The notes: generated by a model not told the origin, from the sequence alone. A stretch of 64,000 bases of DNA from Vibrio artabrorum (GCF_024347295.1 NZ_AP025458.1:434001-498000), one strand, 5' to 3'. Numbered from the stretch's first letter, positions 20,223-30,310 are shown. Program-made: numbers and translations.

Positions 20223-20253
20223 TGATATTTCATCTATCAATGGTGAAATATCA
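20223..20253. repeat. Perfect 10-bp inverted repeat in the yqiA-parE gap
   Basis: TGATATTTCA and TGAAATATCA are exact reverse complements separated by 11 bases. No T-run follows, so it is a weak terminator candidate and may be a protein-binding palindrome. The rest of the 239-base gap holds a possible parE promoter and no clear gene. Confidence 0.7.
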
Positions 20254-20282
20254 TAGTTTGATGTCTTAGTTTTTGAACTAGC

Positions 20283-20314
20283 TTGACATCATTCCTCAGC
20301 TTCCAGACTATATT
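20283..20314 (+). promoter_or_regulatory. Possible parE promoter
   Basis: A consensus TTGACA is followed by ACTATATT, either as GACTAT at 17 bases or TATATT at 20 bases. It lies about 110 bases before the parE start. Confidence 0.35.
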
Positions 20315-20424
20315 CCCCAATACTTCGCTCGTTCGCTCTACTATGAAGGTTCATAGTAATGATTTTGCTTTAGTGAAACTAGAGCCAGCGAATTGATGCA
20401 AACTTTTTGAGTAAACTCCGTATT

Positions 20425-22305
20425 ATGACTGAACAATATAATGCAAAAGACCTCGAGGTACTTGAAGGTCTCGATCCTGTGCGACACCGCCCAGGTATGT
20501 ATACCGAGACAGAAAGACCAAACCACCTTGCCCAAGAAGTCATTGACAACTCGGTCGATGAAGCTCTAGCAGGACACGCCAAGAAAATTAAAGTCGTGCT
20601 TCATGCTGATCAATCGTTAGAAGTTACCGATGACGGCCGTGGTATGCCCGTTGATATCCACCCTGAAAAAGGGATTTCGGGTGTTGAGCTGATTTTAACC
20701 AAGCTCCACTCTGGCGGTAAATTCTCAAACAACAACTACAAGTTTTCAGGTGGTTTACACGGGGTAGGTATCTCGGTCGTCAACGCACTCTCTAAACGTG
20801 TAGAAGTGACGGTTCGCCGTGATGGTCAGGTACATGAAATCGCCCTTGAGGGTGGTCATGCCGTAACAGAGCTTACAGTTACGGGGACTTGTGGCCACCG
20901 CAATACCGGTACTACCGTGCATTTCTGGCCAGATCCAAAATACTTCGATAGCTCTAAGTTCTCCGTTTTACGCCTTATTAATAACCTACGCGCTAAAGCC
21001 GTACTTTGCCCAGGTTTAGAAATTACCTTTATCGATAAGGTTGGCGGTGAAGAGCATAAATGGTTCTATGAAGATGGCCTAAAAGATTACCTTGCCGAAG
21101 GCGTAAAAGGTTATACCTTGCTGCCTGAAGAGCCTTATGTTGGCGAATTTGTTGCTGAAACAGAGATGGCGAACTGGGCGATTATTTGGCAGCCAGAAGG
21201 CGGTGATATGATCACCGAGAGTTACGTGAACTTAGTACCGACTAAGCAAGGTGGTACACACGTAAACGGGCTTCGCCAAGGCCTACTTGATGCAATGCGT
21301 GAGTTCTGTGAGTTCCGTAATCTTCTACCACGTGGCGTTAAGCTAACGGGCGACGACATCTTCGATCGCTGTTCATACGTGCTATCAGTGAAGATGCAAG
21401 ATCCGCAGTTTGCCGGTCAAACAAAAGAACGTCTATCTTCTCGTCAAACCGCAGCGTTTGTATCTGGTGTGGTAAAAGATGCCTTTAGTTTGTGGTTAAA
21501 TGAAAAACCACAACTGGCAGAACAGTTGGCAGAAGCTTGTATTGCGAATGCTCATCGCCGTATGCGTGCAAGCAAGAAGGTTGTGCGTAAGAAAATCGCT
21601 TCAGGCCCTGCACTACCGGGTAAACTAACAGACTGTTCGGTTCAAGATTTAAGCCGTACCGAAATCTTCTTCGTGGAAGGGGACTCGGCGGGTGGTTCTG
21701 CGAAACAAGCCCGTGATCGAGAGTTCCAAGCGGTAATGCCACTTCGCGGTAAAATCCTAAATACTTGGGAAGTGTCGGCTGACCAAGTATTAGCTTCGCA
21801 AGAGGTACACGATATTTCAGTGGCGTTGGGTATTGACCCAGATAACGATGATTTATCCGGTTTGCGTTACGGTAAGATCTGTATTCTTGCCGATGCGGAC
21901 TCAGATGGTCTTCATATCGCGACGCTGCTCTGTGCGCTCTTTACTCGCCATTTTCATGCCTTGGTTGAAGCGGGTCATATCTATGTGGCAATGCCTCCTC
22001 TGTATCGCATCGATTGCGGTAAAGAGGTGTTCTATGCACTCGATGATGCTGAGAAAGATGGCGTGCTTGAGCGACTGTCGCAGAAGAAAGCCAAGATCAA
22101 CGTGCAACGATTCAAAGGTCTGGGTGAAATGAACCCGCTTCAGTTGCGTGAAACCACGATGGATCCAAACACTCGCCGTCTCGTTCAATTAACGATTGAT
22201 GACAACGACGCGACCAACGAGATGATGGACATGCTGCTTGGTAAGAAACGTGCAGATGATCGCCGTACATGGCTACAGACTAACGGTGATATGGCCGAGG
22301 TATAA
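20425..22305 (+). CDS. parE: DNA topoisomerase IV subunit B
   Basis: ATPase subunit of topoisomerase IV, which unlinks daughter chromosomes. The GHKL ATP-binding fold shows EVIDNSVDEALAGHA, VTDDGRGMPVDIHPEKG and GGLHGVGISVVNALS. The TOPRIM part shows FVEGDSAGGSAKQARDR with EGDSAGG, and ILADADSDGLHI supplies the metal-binding DxD. The ATG at 20425 gives MTEQYNAKDLEVLEGLDPVR and 626 residues, matching relatives; a TTG six codons upstream is also in frame. parC begins three bases after its stop, so the two subunits are co-translated. Confidence 0.96.
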   Translation: MTEQYNAKDLEVLEGLDPVRHRPGMYTETERPNHLAQEVIDNSVDEALAGHAKKIKVVLHADQSLEVTDDGRGMPVDIHPEKGISGVELILTKLHSGGKFSNNNYKFSGGLHGVGISVVNALSKRVEVTVRRDGQVHEIALEGGHAVTELTVTGTCGHRNTGTTVHFWPDPKYFDSSKFSVLRLINNLRAKAVLCPGLEITFIDKVGGEEHKWFYEDGLKDYLAEGVKGYTLLPEEPYVGEFVAETEMANWAIIWQPEGGDMITESYVNLVPTKQGGTHVNGLRQGLLDAMREFCEFRNLLPRGVKLTGDDIFDRCSYVLSVKMQDPQFAGQTKERLSSRQTAAFVSGVVKDAFSLWLNEKPQLAEQLAEACIANAHRRMRASKKVVRKKIASGPALPGKLTDCSVQDLSRTEIFFVEGDSAGGSAKQARDREFQAVMPLRGKILNTWEVSADQVLASQEVHDISVALGIDPDNDDLSGLRYGKICILADADSDGLHIATLLCALFTRHFHALVEAGHIYVAMPPLYRIDCGKEVFYALDDAEKDGVLERLSQKKAKINVQRFKGLGEMNPLQLRETTMDPNTRRLVQLTIDDNDATNEMMDMLLGKKRADDRRTWLQTNGDMAEV

Positions 22306-22308
22306 TGG

Positions 22309-24567
22309 ATGTCTAACGAAATTACATATGATGGCGTTGAACAGTTGCCAATGCGCAAGTTCACCGAAGATGCCTATTTAAATTACTCAATGTACGTGAT
22401 CATGGATCGTGCATTGCCGTATATCGGTGATGGCTTGAAGCCAGTACAGCGTCGCATTATCTACGCGATGTCTGAGCTGGGCTTATCGGCTGCATCGAAA
22501 TACAAAAAATCGGCGCGTACCGTTGGTGACGTATTAGGTAAGTATCACCCACACGGTGATTCTGCTTGTTACGAAGCGATGGTACTGATGGCGCAGCCTT
22601 TCTCTTACCGCTACCCATTGGTGGATGGTCAAGGTAACTGGGGGGCGCCGGATGACCCGAAATCGTTCGCGGCGATGCGTTATACCGAAGCGAAATTATC
22701 TAAGTTTGCTGAGGTTCTTCTAGGTGAACTAGGTCAAGGTACTGTTGATTGGCAACCTAACTTTGATGGCACGATGAAAGAGCCGCAAATGTTGCCAGCT
22801 CGTCTGCCTCATATCCTGCTTAACGGTATCACTGGTATCGCGGTAGGTATGGCGACCGATATTCCACCACACAACGTGCGTGAAGTCGCTAATGCAGCCA
22901 TTCACCTCATTGATACGCCTAAGTCTGAGCTTTCAGACGTGATGGGTTTCATTCAAGGTCCAGATTACCCGACAGAAGCTGAGATTATCTCTCCGAAATC
23001 GGACATCGAAAAGATCTACCGTACTGGACGTGGCAGTATCAAGATGCGCGCGGTTTGGCACAAGGAAGGCTCTGATATTGTTATCACGGCTTTACCTCAT
23101 CAAGTGTCAGGTGCGAAGTTACTTGAGCAAATCGCCAACCAAATGCGCGCTAAAAAGCTGCCAATGGTTGACGATTTGCGTGATGAGTCTGATCATGAGA
23201 ACCCAACGCGTATCGTCGTGGTGCCTCGTTCAAATCGTATCGACTGTGACCAATTGATGAGTCACCTGTTCGCGTCGACGGATCTAGAGAAAAACTTCCG
23301 CGTTAACTTGAACATGATTGGTTTAGATAACCGTCCTCAAGTGAAAGGCTTAGTTCAAATCCTGAAAGAGTGGATTGAGTTCCGTCGTACAACGGTTCGC
23401 CGCCGTTTGCAGTACCGTTTAGATAAAGTACTGGCACGTTTGCACATCTTAGAAGGTTTGCTTGCTGCTTATCTTAATATCGATGAAGTGATTGAGATCA
23501 TTCGTACAGAAGACGAACCCTGTCCTGTCCTAATGAGCCGTTTCAACATTTCTGAAATTCAAGCCAATGCGATTCTTGATATTAAACTTCGTAACTTAGC
23601 TAAGTTAGAAGAGTTTAAAATCCGAGCGGAACAAGAAGAGCTTGAAGCTGAACGTGAAAAGCTTGAAAAGCTACTCGGTTCAGAGCGTCGCTTAAATACG
23701 CTGATCAAAAAAGAGATCCAAGCCGATGCGGATAAATACGGCGATGATCGTCGTTCACCTCTGATTGAGCGTGCTGAAGCGAAAGCGCTAACAGAGCGTG
23801 ACTTAGTACCAAGCGAACCGATTACGGTTGTATTGTCTGATAAGGGGTGGATTCGTCATGCTAAAGGGCATGAGGTTGACGCCGAAGGCTTGAACTATAA
23901 ATCGGGTGATAAATTCTTAGCCTGTGCTAAGGGTAAGAGTAACCAGCAAGCGGTGTTCCTTGGCAGTGATGGCCGTAGTTACTCCCTTGAATCTCACTCA
24001 TTACCGTCGGCTCGTAGCCAAGGTGAGCCGATTACAGGGCGCTTAAATGTGAGCCCGGGCAGTTCGATTCGCCAAGTGGTGATGGGAGAGGATGAACAGC
24101 TATGGTTAGTTGGTTCTGATGCTGGATACGGTTTTGTTTGTAAAGGCAGTGATTTGTTGTCGAAGAACAAGAGCGGTAAAGCGTTGGTTAACTTACCACC
24201 ATCTTCAGAAATCATGCTGCCAAGCCCAATAGCTGACCTTGAAAGTAACCAGATTTTGGCGATTACTAACCAAGGTCGTATGTTGTTGTTTCCAATTAAA
24301 GATCTGCCGCAGCTTAGCAAGGGTAAAGGCAACAAGATCATCAACATCCCTTCTGCGAAAGCAAAAGCGCGCGAAGAGTTTGTCTCGCATCTCATGGCTA
24401 TCCCAGACAATGCGACGCTGACGATCTATGCCGGTAAACGTAAGCTAGGTTTGAAACCGACGGATCTTGAAAACTTCCGTGGTGAACGTGGTCGTCGTGG
24501 TGGCTTACTGCCGAGAGGGTTACAACGAGTGACCCGTATTGATATCGATGAACCAAGCGAATCTTAG
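22309..24567 (+). CDS. parC: DNA topoisomerase IV subunit A
   Basis: DNA-cleaving subunit of topoisomerase IV, 752 residues. The active-site tyrosine lies in [15 protein letters not shown], within the winged-helix domain. The quinolone-resistance region reads [14 protein letters not shown], with Ser at residue 85 and Glu at residue 89, so no classical resistance substitution is present. The C-terminal beta-pinwheel domain is complete and includes [16 protein letters not shown]. It follows parE by three bases and ends before a bidirectional terminator. Confidence 0.97.
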   Translation: MSNEITYDGVEQLPMRKFTEDAYLNYSMYVIMDRALPYIGDGLKPVQRRIIYAMSELGLSAASKYKKSARTVGDVLGKYHPHGDSACYEAMVLMAQPFSYRYPLVDGQGNWGAPDDPKSFAAMRYTEAKLSKFAEVLLGELGQGTVDWQPNFDGTMKEPQMLPARLPHILLNGITGIAVGMATDIPPHNVREVANAAIHLIDTPKSELSDVMGFIQGPDYPTEAEIISPKSDIEKIYRTGRGSIKMRAVWHKEGSDIVITALPHQVSGAKLLEQIANQMRAKKLPMVDDLRDESDHENPTRIVVVPRSNRIDCDQLMSHLFASTDLEKNFRVNLNMIGLDNRPQVKGLVQILKEWIEFRRTTVRRRLQYRLDKVLARLHILEGLLAAYLNIDEVIEIIRTEDEPCPVLMSRFNISEIQANAILDIKLRNLAKLEEFKIRAEQEELEAEREKLEKLLGSERRLNTLIKKEIQADADKYGDDRRSPLIERAEAKALTERDLVPSEPITVVLSDKGWIRHAKGHEVDAEGLNYKSGDKFLACAKGKSNQQAVFLGSDGRSYSLESHSLPSARSQGEPITGRLNVSPGSSIRQVVMGEDEQLWLVGSDAGYGFVCKGSDLLSKNKSGKALVNLPPSSEIMLPSPIADLESNQILAITNQGRMLLFPIKDLPQLSKGKGNKIINIPSAKAKAREEFVSHLMAIPDNATLTIYAGKRKLGLKPTDLENFRGERGRRGGLLPRGLQRVTRIDIDEPSES

Positions 24568-24593
24568 TGTGATAGCTTGCTCTGAGCGATAAA

Positions 24594-24624
24594 AGAAAAC
24601 CCAGCCTGAGAGCTGGGTTTTTTG
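24594..24624. terminator. Bidirectional terminator between parC and degS
   Basis: AAACCCAGC-CTGAG-AGCTGGGTTTTTT, A-rich before and T-rich after, ends both convergent genes. Confidence 0.88.
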
Positions 24625-24670
24625 TGTTTATATTTCTATTAGCTTGGGTCTACCACTGTGTAATATCGAG

Positions 24671-25735
24671 TTACAGGCGAGTATCTTCAGCGATCGTTAC
24701 CTTGAGAGTTTTATTTTTTCCTTGGCGTAATATACCCACATCGATCACCGTGCCTGGTCGCAGATCAGTAACGATGTCCATGACACTTTGACGGCCATTC
24801 ACCTGAGTATTGTTGATGCTAACAATAATATCTTGGGCCTCAAAACCAGCGCCAGCTGCTGGGCCATTAGGATCAATACCTAACACAACAATGCCACCAA
24901 TATTTTTATTACCAAGCAAGCGTGATGTTACTGAGTTGATGTCTTGGCCATCAATACCAATATAACCACGAATCACACGACCATCTGCGATGATCTTCTG
25001 CATGATTTTATTGGCTAGTGGGTAGGGTATAGCAAACGATATGCCGTAGGTTTCCATATCAGTGGCTTGTTGGAAAGATGCGGTATTGATGCCAACCAGT
25101 TCGCCTTGTGAATTGACGAGAGCGCCTCCTGAGTTACCTTCATTAATCGCGGCATCGGTTTGGATAAAGGCTTGATGGCCATCAGCACTGATCGAAGAGC
25201 GCCCTGTTGCTGAGATAATCCCAAAAGTTGTCGTTTGGCCTAGGTTATAGGGATTGCCGATAGCCAGTACTACATCACCAACATTCGCTTTGTAATCGGG
25301 ATTTAATGGGATAACGGGTAAGTTGTCGCCGCTAACTCTAAGTATCGCGATATCGGTGCGTTTGTCTGAGCCGACCAGTTGTGCTGCTGCTATTCGGCCA
25401 TCTTGAAGTGCTACTACAATTTGGTCGGCTTGAGCAACGACATGAAAGTTGGTAATGATATAGCCTTTTTCGCTGACAATAACCCCAGATCCTAGCCCTT
25501 GAGTCAGCAGCTTATTACGTTCGCCTTCTGCGTATTTTCGGCTATAAATATTTACAACGGCAGGTGCTGCGCGGCGTACCGCTTGGTTAAATGAAATCTG
25601 AAGAGAGGCGATATTATCGACTTTAGGGGTTGTGGCATCGGAAACAATCGCCGGTCTTAAACTCGGAAATGCGAGAAGAATAAGCGCCGCTGAAACGAGC
25701 CCAAGGGAAATAGAACGGAATATAAAGGACAGCAT
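24671..25735 (-). CDS. degS: Site-1 protease DegS, sigma-E stress sensor
   Basis: Membrane-anchored periplasmic serine protease that cuts RseA when its PDZ domain binds C-termini of misfolded porins. The ATG at 25735 behind GAGGGAAA gives 354 residues with an N-terminal anchor (FIFRSISLGLVSAALILLAFPSL). The triad lies in ITNFHVV (His), DKRTDIAIL (Asp) and GNSGGAL (Ser). One PDZ domain occupies about 250-345, as expected for DegS rather than DegQ. It lies downstream of degQ with a hairpin between. The frame extends to 25756 but those codons are unlikely to be used. Confidence 0.93.
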   Translation of the reverse strand: MLSFIFRSISLGLVSAALILLAFPSLRPAIVSDATTPKVDNIASLQISFNQAVRRAAPAVVNIYSRKYAEGERNKLLTQGLGSGVIVSEKGYIITNFHVVAQADQIVVALQDGRIAAAQLVGSDKRTDIAILRVSGDNLPVIPLNPDYKANVGDVVLAIGNPYNLGQTTTFGIISATGRSSISADGHQAFIQTDAAINEGNSGGALVNSQGELVGINTASFQQATDMETYGISFAIPYPLANKIMQKIIADGRVIRGYIGIDGQDINSVTSRLLGNKNIGGIVVLGIDPNGPAAGAGFEAQDIIVSINNTQVNGRQSVMDIVTDLRPGTVIDVGILRQGKNKTLKVTIAEDTRL

Positions 25736-25819
25736 GTTTCCCTCTTCAATAGGCATGGTGTGAAGCCTCCGTTAGTGGATGGCTTGATTACAAGTGAAGC
25801 ATAGCATCTTGATACATTT

Positions 25820-25872
25820 AAATAAAAGGGAGGCTAAGTTAGTTTCAAGCTAACTTTTTTAGCCCTCCCTCG
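25820..25872 (-). terminator. Large hairpin after degQ, probable terminator
   Basis: GGGAGGCTAA-GTTAG and CTAAC-TTAGCCCTCCC pair over some 15 bases. Read on the minus strand the stem is followed by CCCTTTTATTT, so it can end the degQ transcript ahead of degS. Confidence 0.75.
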
Positions 25873-25890
25873 GCTTATTTGAATTCCATG

Positions 25891-27248
25891 TTAGCGAATC
25901 ACCAGATAGATCGTTCTATCGTCTCGTTGGATATTTAATGCCAAAACACCAGGCTGTTTCTCTAAAATGTCTCTAAACTGTGCAAGGTTCTTAACTGGCT
26001 GACGGTTTACCCCGATGATAATGTCACCTTTCAATAGTTGGTAGGCTTCTGCTGGTGAGTCTTTCGCCACATTCGACACTTTGACACCTGTGACTTTATC
26101 GCTGTCGGTTGTGTTGGTTAACTCAGCGCCGGCTAGTCCTTTATGGAGTTTCGCTGCTTGCGTCTTGCTATTGGTCGATTCACCTAACGTGACATCAAAG
26201 GCTTTATTTTTTCCGTCGCGAACAACGCCCAGTTCGATCTGTTTACCTGCGCCGAGAGTGGCGACCTTAGCTCTTAACTCGCTGAAGGTATCAATGCGCT
26301 TGCCATTAATAGAGACAATAATGTCACCCGCTTTTAATCCAGCATCATCGGCTGCACTGTCAGGGACGACTTGGCTAACGAAGGCACCTTTGCTTGATTC
26401 ATAACCGAGTGCTTCTGCTAATTCAGAGGTAATTTCTCCACCTTGAACGCCGAGCATCCCCCGTTTGACTTCACCAAAATCGAGAATTTGTTCTGTCAGA
26501 TTTTTCACCATATTCGATGGAATCGCAAAACCGATACCCACATTGCCGCCATTAGGGCCCAGAATAGCCGTGTTAATACCGATCAGCTCACCGTTAAGGT
26601 TTACTAACGCACCACCAGAGTTACCACTATTGATAGCGGCATCGGTTTGAATGAAGTTTTCAAAGTTCTCTAAGTTTAATCCGCTACGCCCCAATGCTGA
26701 AACGATACCGGATGTCACGGTTTGACCGAGTCCAAATGGGTTGCCGATAGCGACACTAAAATCACCGACGCGTAATTGATCGGAATCTGCGATTTTTATT
26801 TGGATTAAGTTTTTGGCTTTTTCTAACTTCAGTAGAGCGATATCAGACATCTGGTCACCACCAATGAGCTCGGCATTGTATTCTCGACCATCATAAAGTT
26901 TTACTTTGATATCATCGGCACCGTTAATAACATGGTAGTTAGTCACGATATAACCTTTTTAGCATCAATAATGACACCAGACCCTAAACCACGGAATGGT
27001 CGTTCTTGTGTTTGCTCTGGACCAAAAAAGAATTGAAATTGTTCAGGAATTTGCTGACGTTGTACCTGTTTGCCTTCTACAGCAATACTAACTACAGCGG
27101 GAGTCACTTGTTCAAGCATTGGAGCTAAGCTAGGTAATGGTTCACTGCCTAAACTTAATGGTAGTGCAGCGGTTGCTTGAATGGGGGTGATGAGCGAGCT
27201 TAGGCTTAAAGTCAGTACCGATAAAGCAAGCAAAGGTTTTTTCATCAT
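25891..27248 (-). pseudogene. degQ: Periplasmic serine protease DegQ, interrupted by a one-base frameshift
   Basis: DegQ-type HtrA protease/chaperone of the periplasm. The first 101 codons (from 27248) carry a signal peptide (KPLLALSVLTLSLSSLITPIQA) and the protease start, up to GLGSGVIIDAKK, then read VIS and stop. The rest continues in another frame from about 26950 as TNYHVINGADD and runs 350 residues with the His (TNYHV), Asp (SDIALL) and Ser (GNSGGAL) of the triad and two PDZ domains. The expected junction is DAKKGYIVTNYHV; it is restored if the T-run at 26956-26960 (A-run on the coding strand) had six bases instead of five. This is a real mutation, slippage or a sequencing error; otherwise the gene is complete. 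Confidence 0.85.
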
Positions 27249-27323
27249 AAATGCCTCTCTAGTTAGGGTCTTCTTTTCATATCGGTTGGAGATATGAGAA
27301 TTTTCAAATGACCTGAGTGACAG

Positions 27324-27353
27324 TTATGACTCAAAAACCTTTGTAAAGTTCAC
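27324..27353 (-). promoter_or_regulatory. Possible sigma-E type promoter for degQ
   Basis: On the minus strand GTGAACTT is followed after 16 bases by TCATAA, resembling the sigma-E pattern GGAACTT-N16-TCAAA. It lies about 75 bases before the degQ start, and degQ/degP genes are often under envelope-stress control. The match is imperfect. Confidence 0.35.
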
Positions 27354-27368
27354 TGAAGTGTTAAATGT

Positions 27369-27824
27369 TTACGACGCTTTTGCTGTAACGACATCCGGAG
27401 CGCCCATGATTTCTTTCTTCTGCTCTTTAAACAGGCCTGTTGCACCATTAGCGTAATCTTTAGGTGGTTCCTCAAGTGAGGTCTCTTTCGTTGAAGGCTT
27501 ATCTTGCAGCTTGTCTGAGTGGGCTGCCGCTGTTTTCACAAATGGGTTATCTTGCTCAGGTAGGTTAGGAATGAGCTCCGAGCTTGTTTTTTCCATGTGT
27601 TGATACAGTTTTGTATAGTCTTTTCCTAGTGTGTCCAACATTTCTGCGGATTTCGCAAAGTGGTCGGCGAGCTCTTGCCGCTGTTGCTCAAGAGCAAACT
27701 TTGCGCTGTCTAATTCTTTCTGTACGTTCTTTTGTTTTTTGTATTCAGGTGTCATGAGACGAGAGATAGCGACCCCTAAAATAACTCCAACGAGTAAACC
27801 GACAACGGCATACATCCAAGGCAT
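27369..27824 (-). CDS. zapG: Cell-division protein ZapG (DUF1043, YhcB)
   Basis: Inner-membrane protein linked to envelope growth and division. The 151-residue product has an N-terminal transmembrane helix MYAVVGLLVGVILGVAISRLM, a coiled coil at about 28-90 (QKELDSAKFALEQQRQELADHF, MLDTLGKDYTKLYQHM), and a disordered acidic, Pro-rich tail. This is the standard DUF1043 layout. It is divergent from zapE and upstream of degQ on the same strand, the common gammaproteobacterial context. The exact molecular role is still inferred. Confidence 0.88.
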   Translation of the reverse strand: MPWMYAVVGLLVGVILGVAISRLMTPEYKKQKNVQKELDSAKFALEQQRQELADHFAKSAEMLDTLGKDYTKLYQHMEKTSSELIPNLPEQDNPFVKTAAAHSDKLQDKPSTKETSLEEPPKDYANGATGLFKEQKKEIMGAPDVVTAKAS

Positions 27825-28042
27825 AACAGCTCCTTATTATTGTTTTTTAACATGTTTGTTACTGCTTAGTTACACGTGATACAGCTCCATGGTACTATGA
27901 GAAAGCGACAGTATAAAGATAAATGCGTGTGCGCTACATAGCAGTTTAATGCTGCATTATTCGTCGCATAATGTCACGTCTCTTGCTGTTTGAGCTTAAT
28001 TTACTCGCTGTCTGATATCGCTTTCATTGTGGAAATGCCATC

Positions 28043-29146
28043 ATGAACCCCATCAAAAAATACGAACAAGATATAAAAGAATATGGATTTCAAAGAGATC
28101 CAGCGCAAGAGCAAGCCGTTAAATCTTTAGATGAGCTTTTTTATCAGTTCCAAGATTACCTGAACACTCCGGTTCCTCCGTTGACTCGATTTCAGAAGCT
28201 TCTTGGCAAAAAACACCCAATCCCCAAGCCACCTAAAGGTCTCTATTTCTGGGGGGGAGTCGGGCGCGGCAAAACTTATCTAATGGATACGTTCTGCGAT
28301 GCCTTACCGACCACTAAAAAAATGCGCGTACACTTTCATCGTTTTATGTATCGCGTGCATGACGAGTTAAAGGCATTAGGTCATGTCAGCGATCCGCTGC
28401 CTTTGGTGGCCGACAAGTTAAAAGAAGAAGCGGATATGATCTGTTTCGATGAATTTTTTGTTTCGGACATTACAGATGCAATGATCTTAGGGACTTTGTT
28501 CCAAGCGCTATTCGAACGGAATATTATTTTGGTGGCAACGTCAAATATTCCACCGGAAGATTTATATCGAAATGGTTTACAGCGTGCGCGTTTCTTACCG
28601 GCAATTAAGCTCATTCAAGACAACTGTCATATTCTCAATGTGGATAACGGGATTGATTATCGATTGCGGACGTTAGAACAAGCAGAGATCTATCATTACC
28701 CGTTAGATAACCAAGCGAAGATAAATCTTGAAAAATATTACGTACAACTGGTGGGGGACGATAAACCGAAGTTGCAGAAGATAGAGGTTAATCATCGTCA
28801 ATTAGAGGTCGTTGAAGCCAGTGATGGAGTGCTCTATGGCACCTTTGCTCAGCTTTGTCAGTCAGCCCGTAGTCAGAATGATTATATTGAGCTATCTCGA
28901 GTGTATCACACGGTTTTGTTGGCGGATGTTTTGCAAATGGACGCGACCTCCGACGATGCTGCAAGACGTTTTATTGCATTAGTCGATGAGTTCTATGAGC
29001 GCAATGTAAAATTGATAATCTCAGCAGAGGTTGAGCTTATCAATTTATACGGCAATGGTCGATTAGAGTTTGAATTTAAGCGTTGTCAGTCGCGCTTAAT
29101 CGAAATGCAGAGTCATGAATATTTGGCAAAAGAGCATTTAAGTTAG
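28043..29146 (+). CDS. zapE: Cell-division ATPase ZapE (AFG1-like)
   Basis: AFG1-family ATPase associated with the Z ring under low oxygen or high temperature in E. coli. The 367-residue protein shows Walker A in YFWGGVGRGKTYLMD, Walker B in MICFDEFFVSDITD, and sensor residues in ILVATSNIPPEDLYRNGLQR. The ATG at 28043 gives the family N-terminus PIKKYEQDIKEYGFQRDPAQ. It is divergent from zapG. The G7 run inside the Walker A region is noted among the findings. Confidence 0.92.
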   Translation: MNPIKKYEQDIKEYGFQRDPAQEQAVKSLDELFYQFQDYLNTPVPPLTRFQKLLGKKHPIPKPPKGLYFWGGVGRGKTYLMDTFCDALPTTKKMRVHFHRFMYRVHDELKALGHVSDPLPLVADKLKEEADMICFDEFFVSDITDAMILGTLFQALFERNIILVATSNIPPEDLYRNGLQRARFLPAIKLIQDNCHILNVDNGIDYRLRTLEQAEIYHYPLDNQAKINLEKYYVQLVGDDKPKLQKIEVNHRQLEVVEASDGVLYGTFAQLCQSARSQNDYIELSRVYHTVLLADVLQMDATSDDAARRFIALVDEFYERNVKLIISAEVELINLYGNGRLEFEFKRCQSRLIEMQSHEYLAKEHLS

Positions 29147-29228
29147 CTTTGATTATCGCGAATAAGAAAGGGAATTAAAAAAATCGTGATTTTGTTCAAA
29201 AAGAGGTGATTTTTTCTTCGCTCTTCTC

Positions 29229-29360
29229 TATAATCCTGCGACCTACCGTTACTGCGGGCCTCTAACGACGAGTAAAATCACGTTATGCCAAGAGTTTTCC
29301 AACACTCGAAGGGGTGATGAATGGTAACTCTTAGACAGTGGGAATACGCGAGTATTCCTT
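29229..29360 (+). promoter_or_regulatory. rplM-rpsI promoter -10 and structured leader
   Basis: A perfect TATAAT at 29229-29234 marks the promoter. The leader then holds AAGAGTT (29290-29296) pairing with AACTCTT (29326-29332), and a second perfect 7-bp stem GGAATAC / GTATTCC with a GCGA tetraloop (29341-29358). L13 is known to repress its own operon in E. coli by binding the mRNA leader, so this folded leader is a likely L13 target; that link is inferred. Confidence 0.6.
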
Positions 29361-29393
29361 AAGTGTAAATTTTTTAAATAGGTAATTATTAGC

Positions 29394-29822
29394 ATGAAAA
29401 CTTTCGTTGCTAAACCAGAAACTGTAAAACGCGACTGGTACGTTGTAGACGCTGAAGGCAAAACTCTTGGCCGTCTAGCAAGTGAAATCGCTTCTCGCCT
29501 ACGCGGCAAGCACAAAGCAGAATACACTCCTCACGTAGACACTGGTGATTACATCATCGTTGTTAACGCTGAGAAAGTTGCTGTAACTGGTAACAAAGCT
29601 AAGGGTAAGGTTTACTACCGTCACTCTGAGTTCCCAGGTGGTCTTAAAACTATCACTTTTGAAAAGCTAATTGCTAAGAAACCAGAAATGGTTCTAGAAC
29701 TAGCAGTTAAAGGTATGCTTCCACGTGGTCCTCTAGGCCGCGCGATGTACCGTAAGCTTAAAGTGTACGCTGGTACTGAGCACAACCATGTTGCTCAACA
29801 GCCACAAGTACTAGACATCTAA
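29394..29822 (+). CDS. rplM: 50S ribosomal protein L13
   Basis: Large-subunit protein L13, 142 residues, one of the early assembly proteins. It begins [20 protein letters not shown] and includes [20 protein letters not shown], the conserved L13 signature, and [20 protein letters not shown]. Codon use is strongly biased towards highly expressed codons, as expected. It is first in the rplM-rpsI operon, with rpsI 13 bases downstream. The structured leader suggests autoregulation. Confidence 0.98.
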   Translation: MKTFVAKPETVKRDWYVVDAEGKTLGRLASEIASRLRGKHKAEYTPHVDTGDYIIVVNAEKVAVTGNKAKGKVYYRHSEFPGGLKTITFEKLIAKKPEMVLELAVKGMLPRGPLGRAMYRKLKVYAGTEHNHVAQQPQVLDI

Positions 29823-29835
29823 GGGGATTATGAAA

Positions 29836-30228
29836 ATGGCAGAGAATCAATACTACGGCACTGGTCGTCGCAAAAGCTCAGCAGCTCGTGTTTTCATCAA
29901 ACCAGGCTCTGGTGAGATCGTAATCAACAAGCGTAGCCTTGATGTTTACTTCGGTCGTCCAACTTCTCGTATGGTTGTTAAGCAACCTCTTGAGCTAGTT
30001 GAACTAACTGAGAAACTTGACCTTTACATCACTGTTTCTGGTGGTGGTATTTCTGGTCAAGCTGGCGCAATCCGCCACGGCATCACTCGCGCTCTTATGG
30101 AGTACGATGAAACTCTACGTCCTGCTCTACGTGCAGCTGGCTACGTTACTCGTGACGCTCGTTGCGTTGAACGTAAGAAAGTTGGTCTACGTAAAGCACG
30201 TCGTAAACCTCAATTCTCTAAGCGTTAA
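29836..30228 (+). CDS. rpsI: 30S ribosomal protein S9
   Basis: Small-subunit protein S9, 130 residues; its C-terminal tail reaches the P-site tRNA. I use the ATG at 29836 ([20 protein letters not shown]), matching E. coli; an ATG two codons earlier is possible. Conserved [19 protein letters not shown] and the basic tail [12 protein letters not shown] are intact. An AAGGGGA ribosome site lies between rplM and rpsI, and a terminator follows about 55 bases after the stop. Confidence 0.98.
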   Translation: MAENQYYGTGRRKSSAARVFIKPGSGEIVINKRSLDVYFGRPTSRMVVKQPLELVELTEKLDLYITVSGGGISGQAGAIRHGITRALMEYDETLRPALRAAGYVTRDARCVERKKVGLRKARRKPQFSKR

Positions 30229-30281
30229 TTTTTCTTTACGAAAAAGTACACGCTCTCAGTTTTATTACTGGAATTGCGGTT

Positions 30282-30310
30282 CAAAGCTCGGCTATATGCC
30301 GAGCTTTTTG
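30282..30310 (+). terminator. Terminator of the rplM-rpsI operon
   Basis: AAAGCTCGGC-TATAT-GCCGAGCTTTTT is a clean stem with a T-run. The remaining 250 bases up to petA hold candidate promoters only, with no gene seen. Confidence 0.88.
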
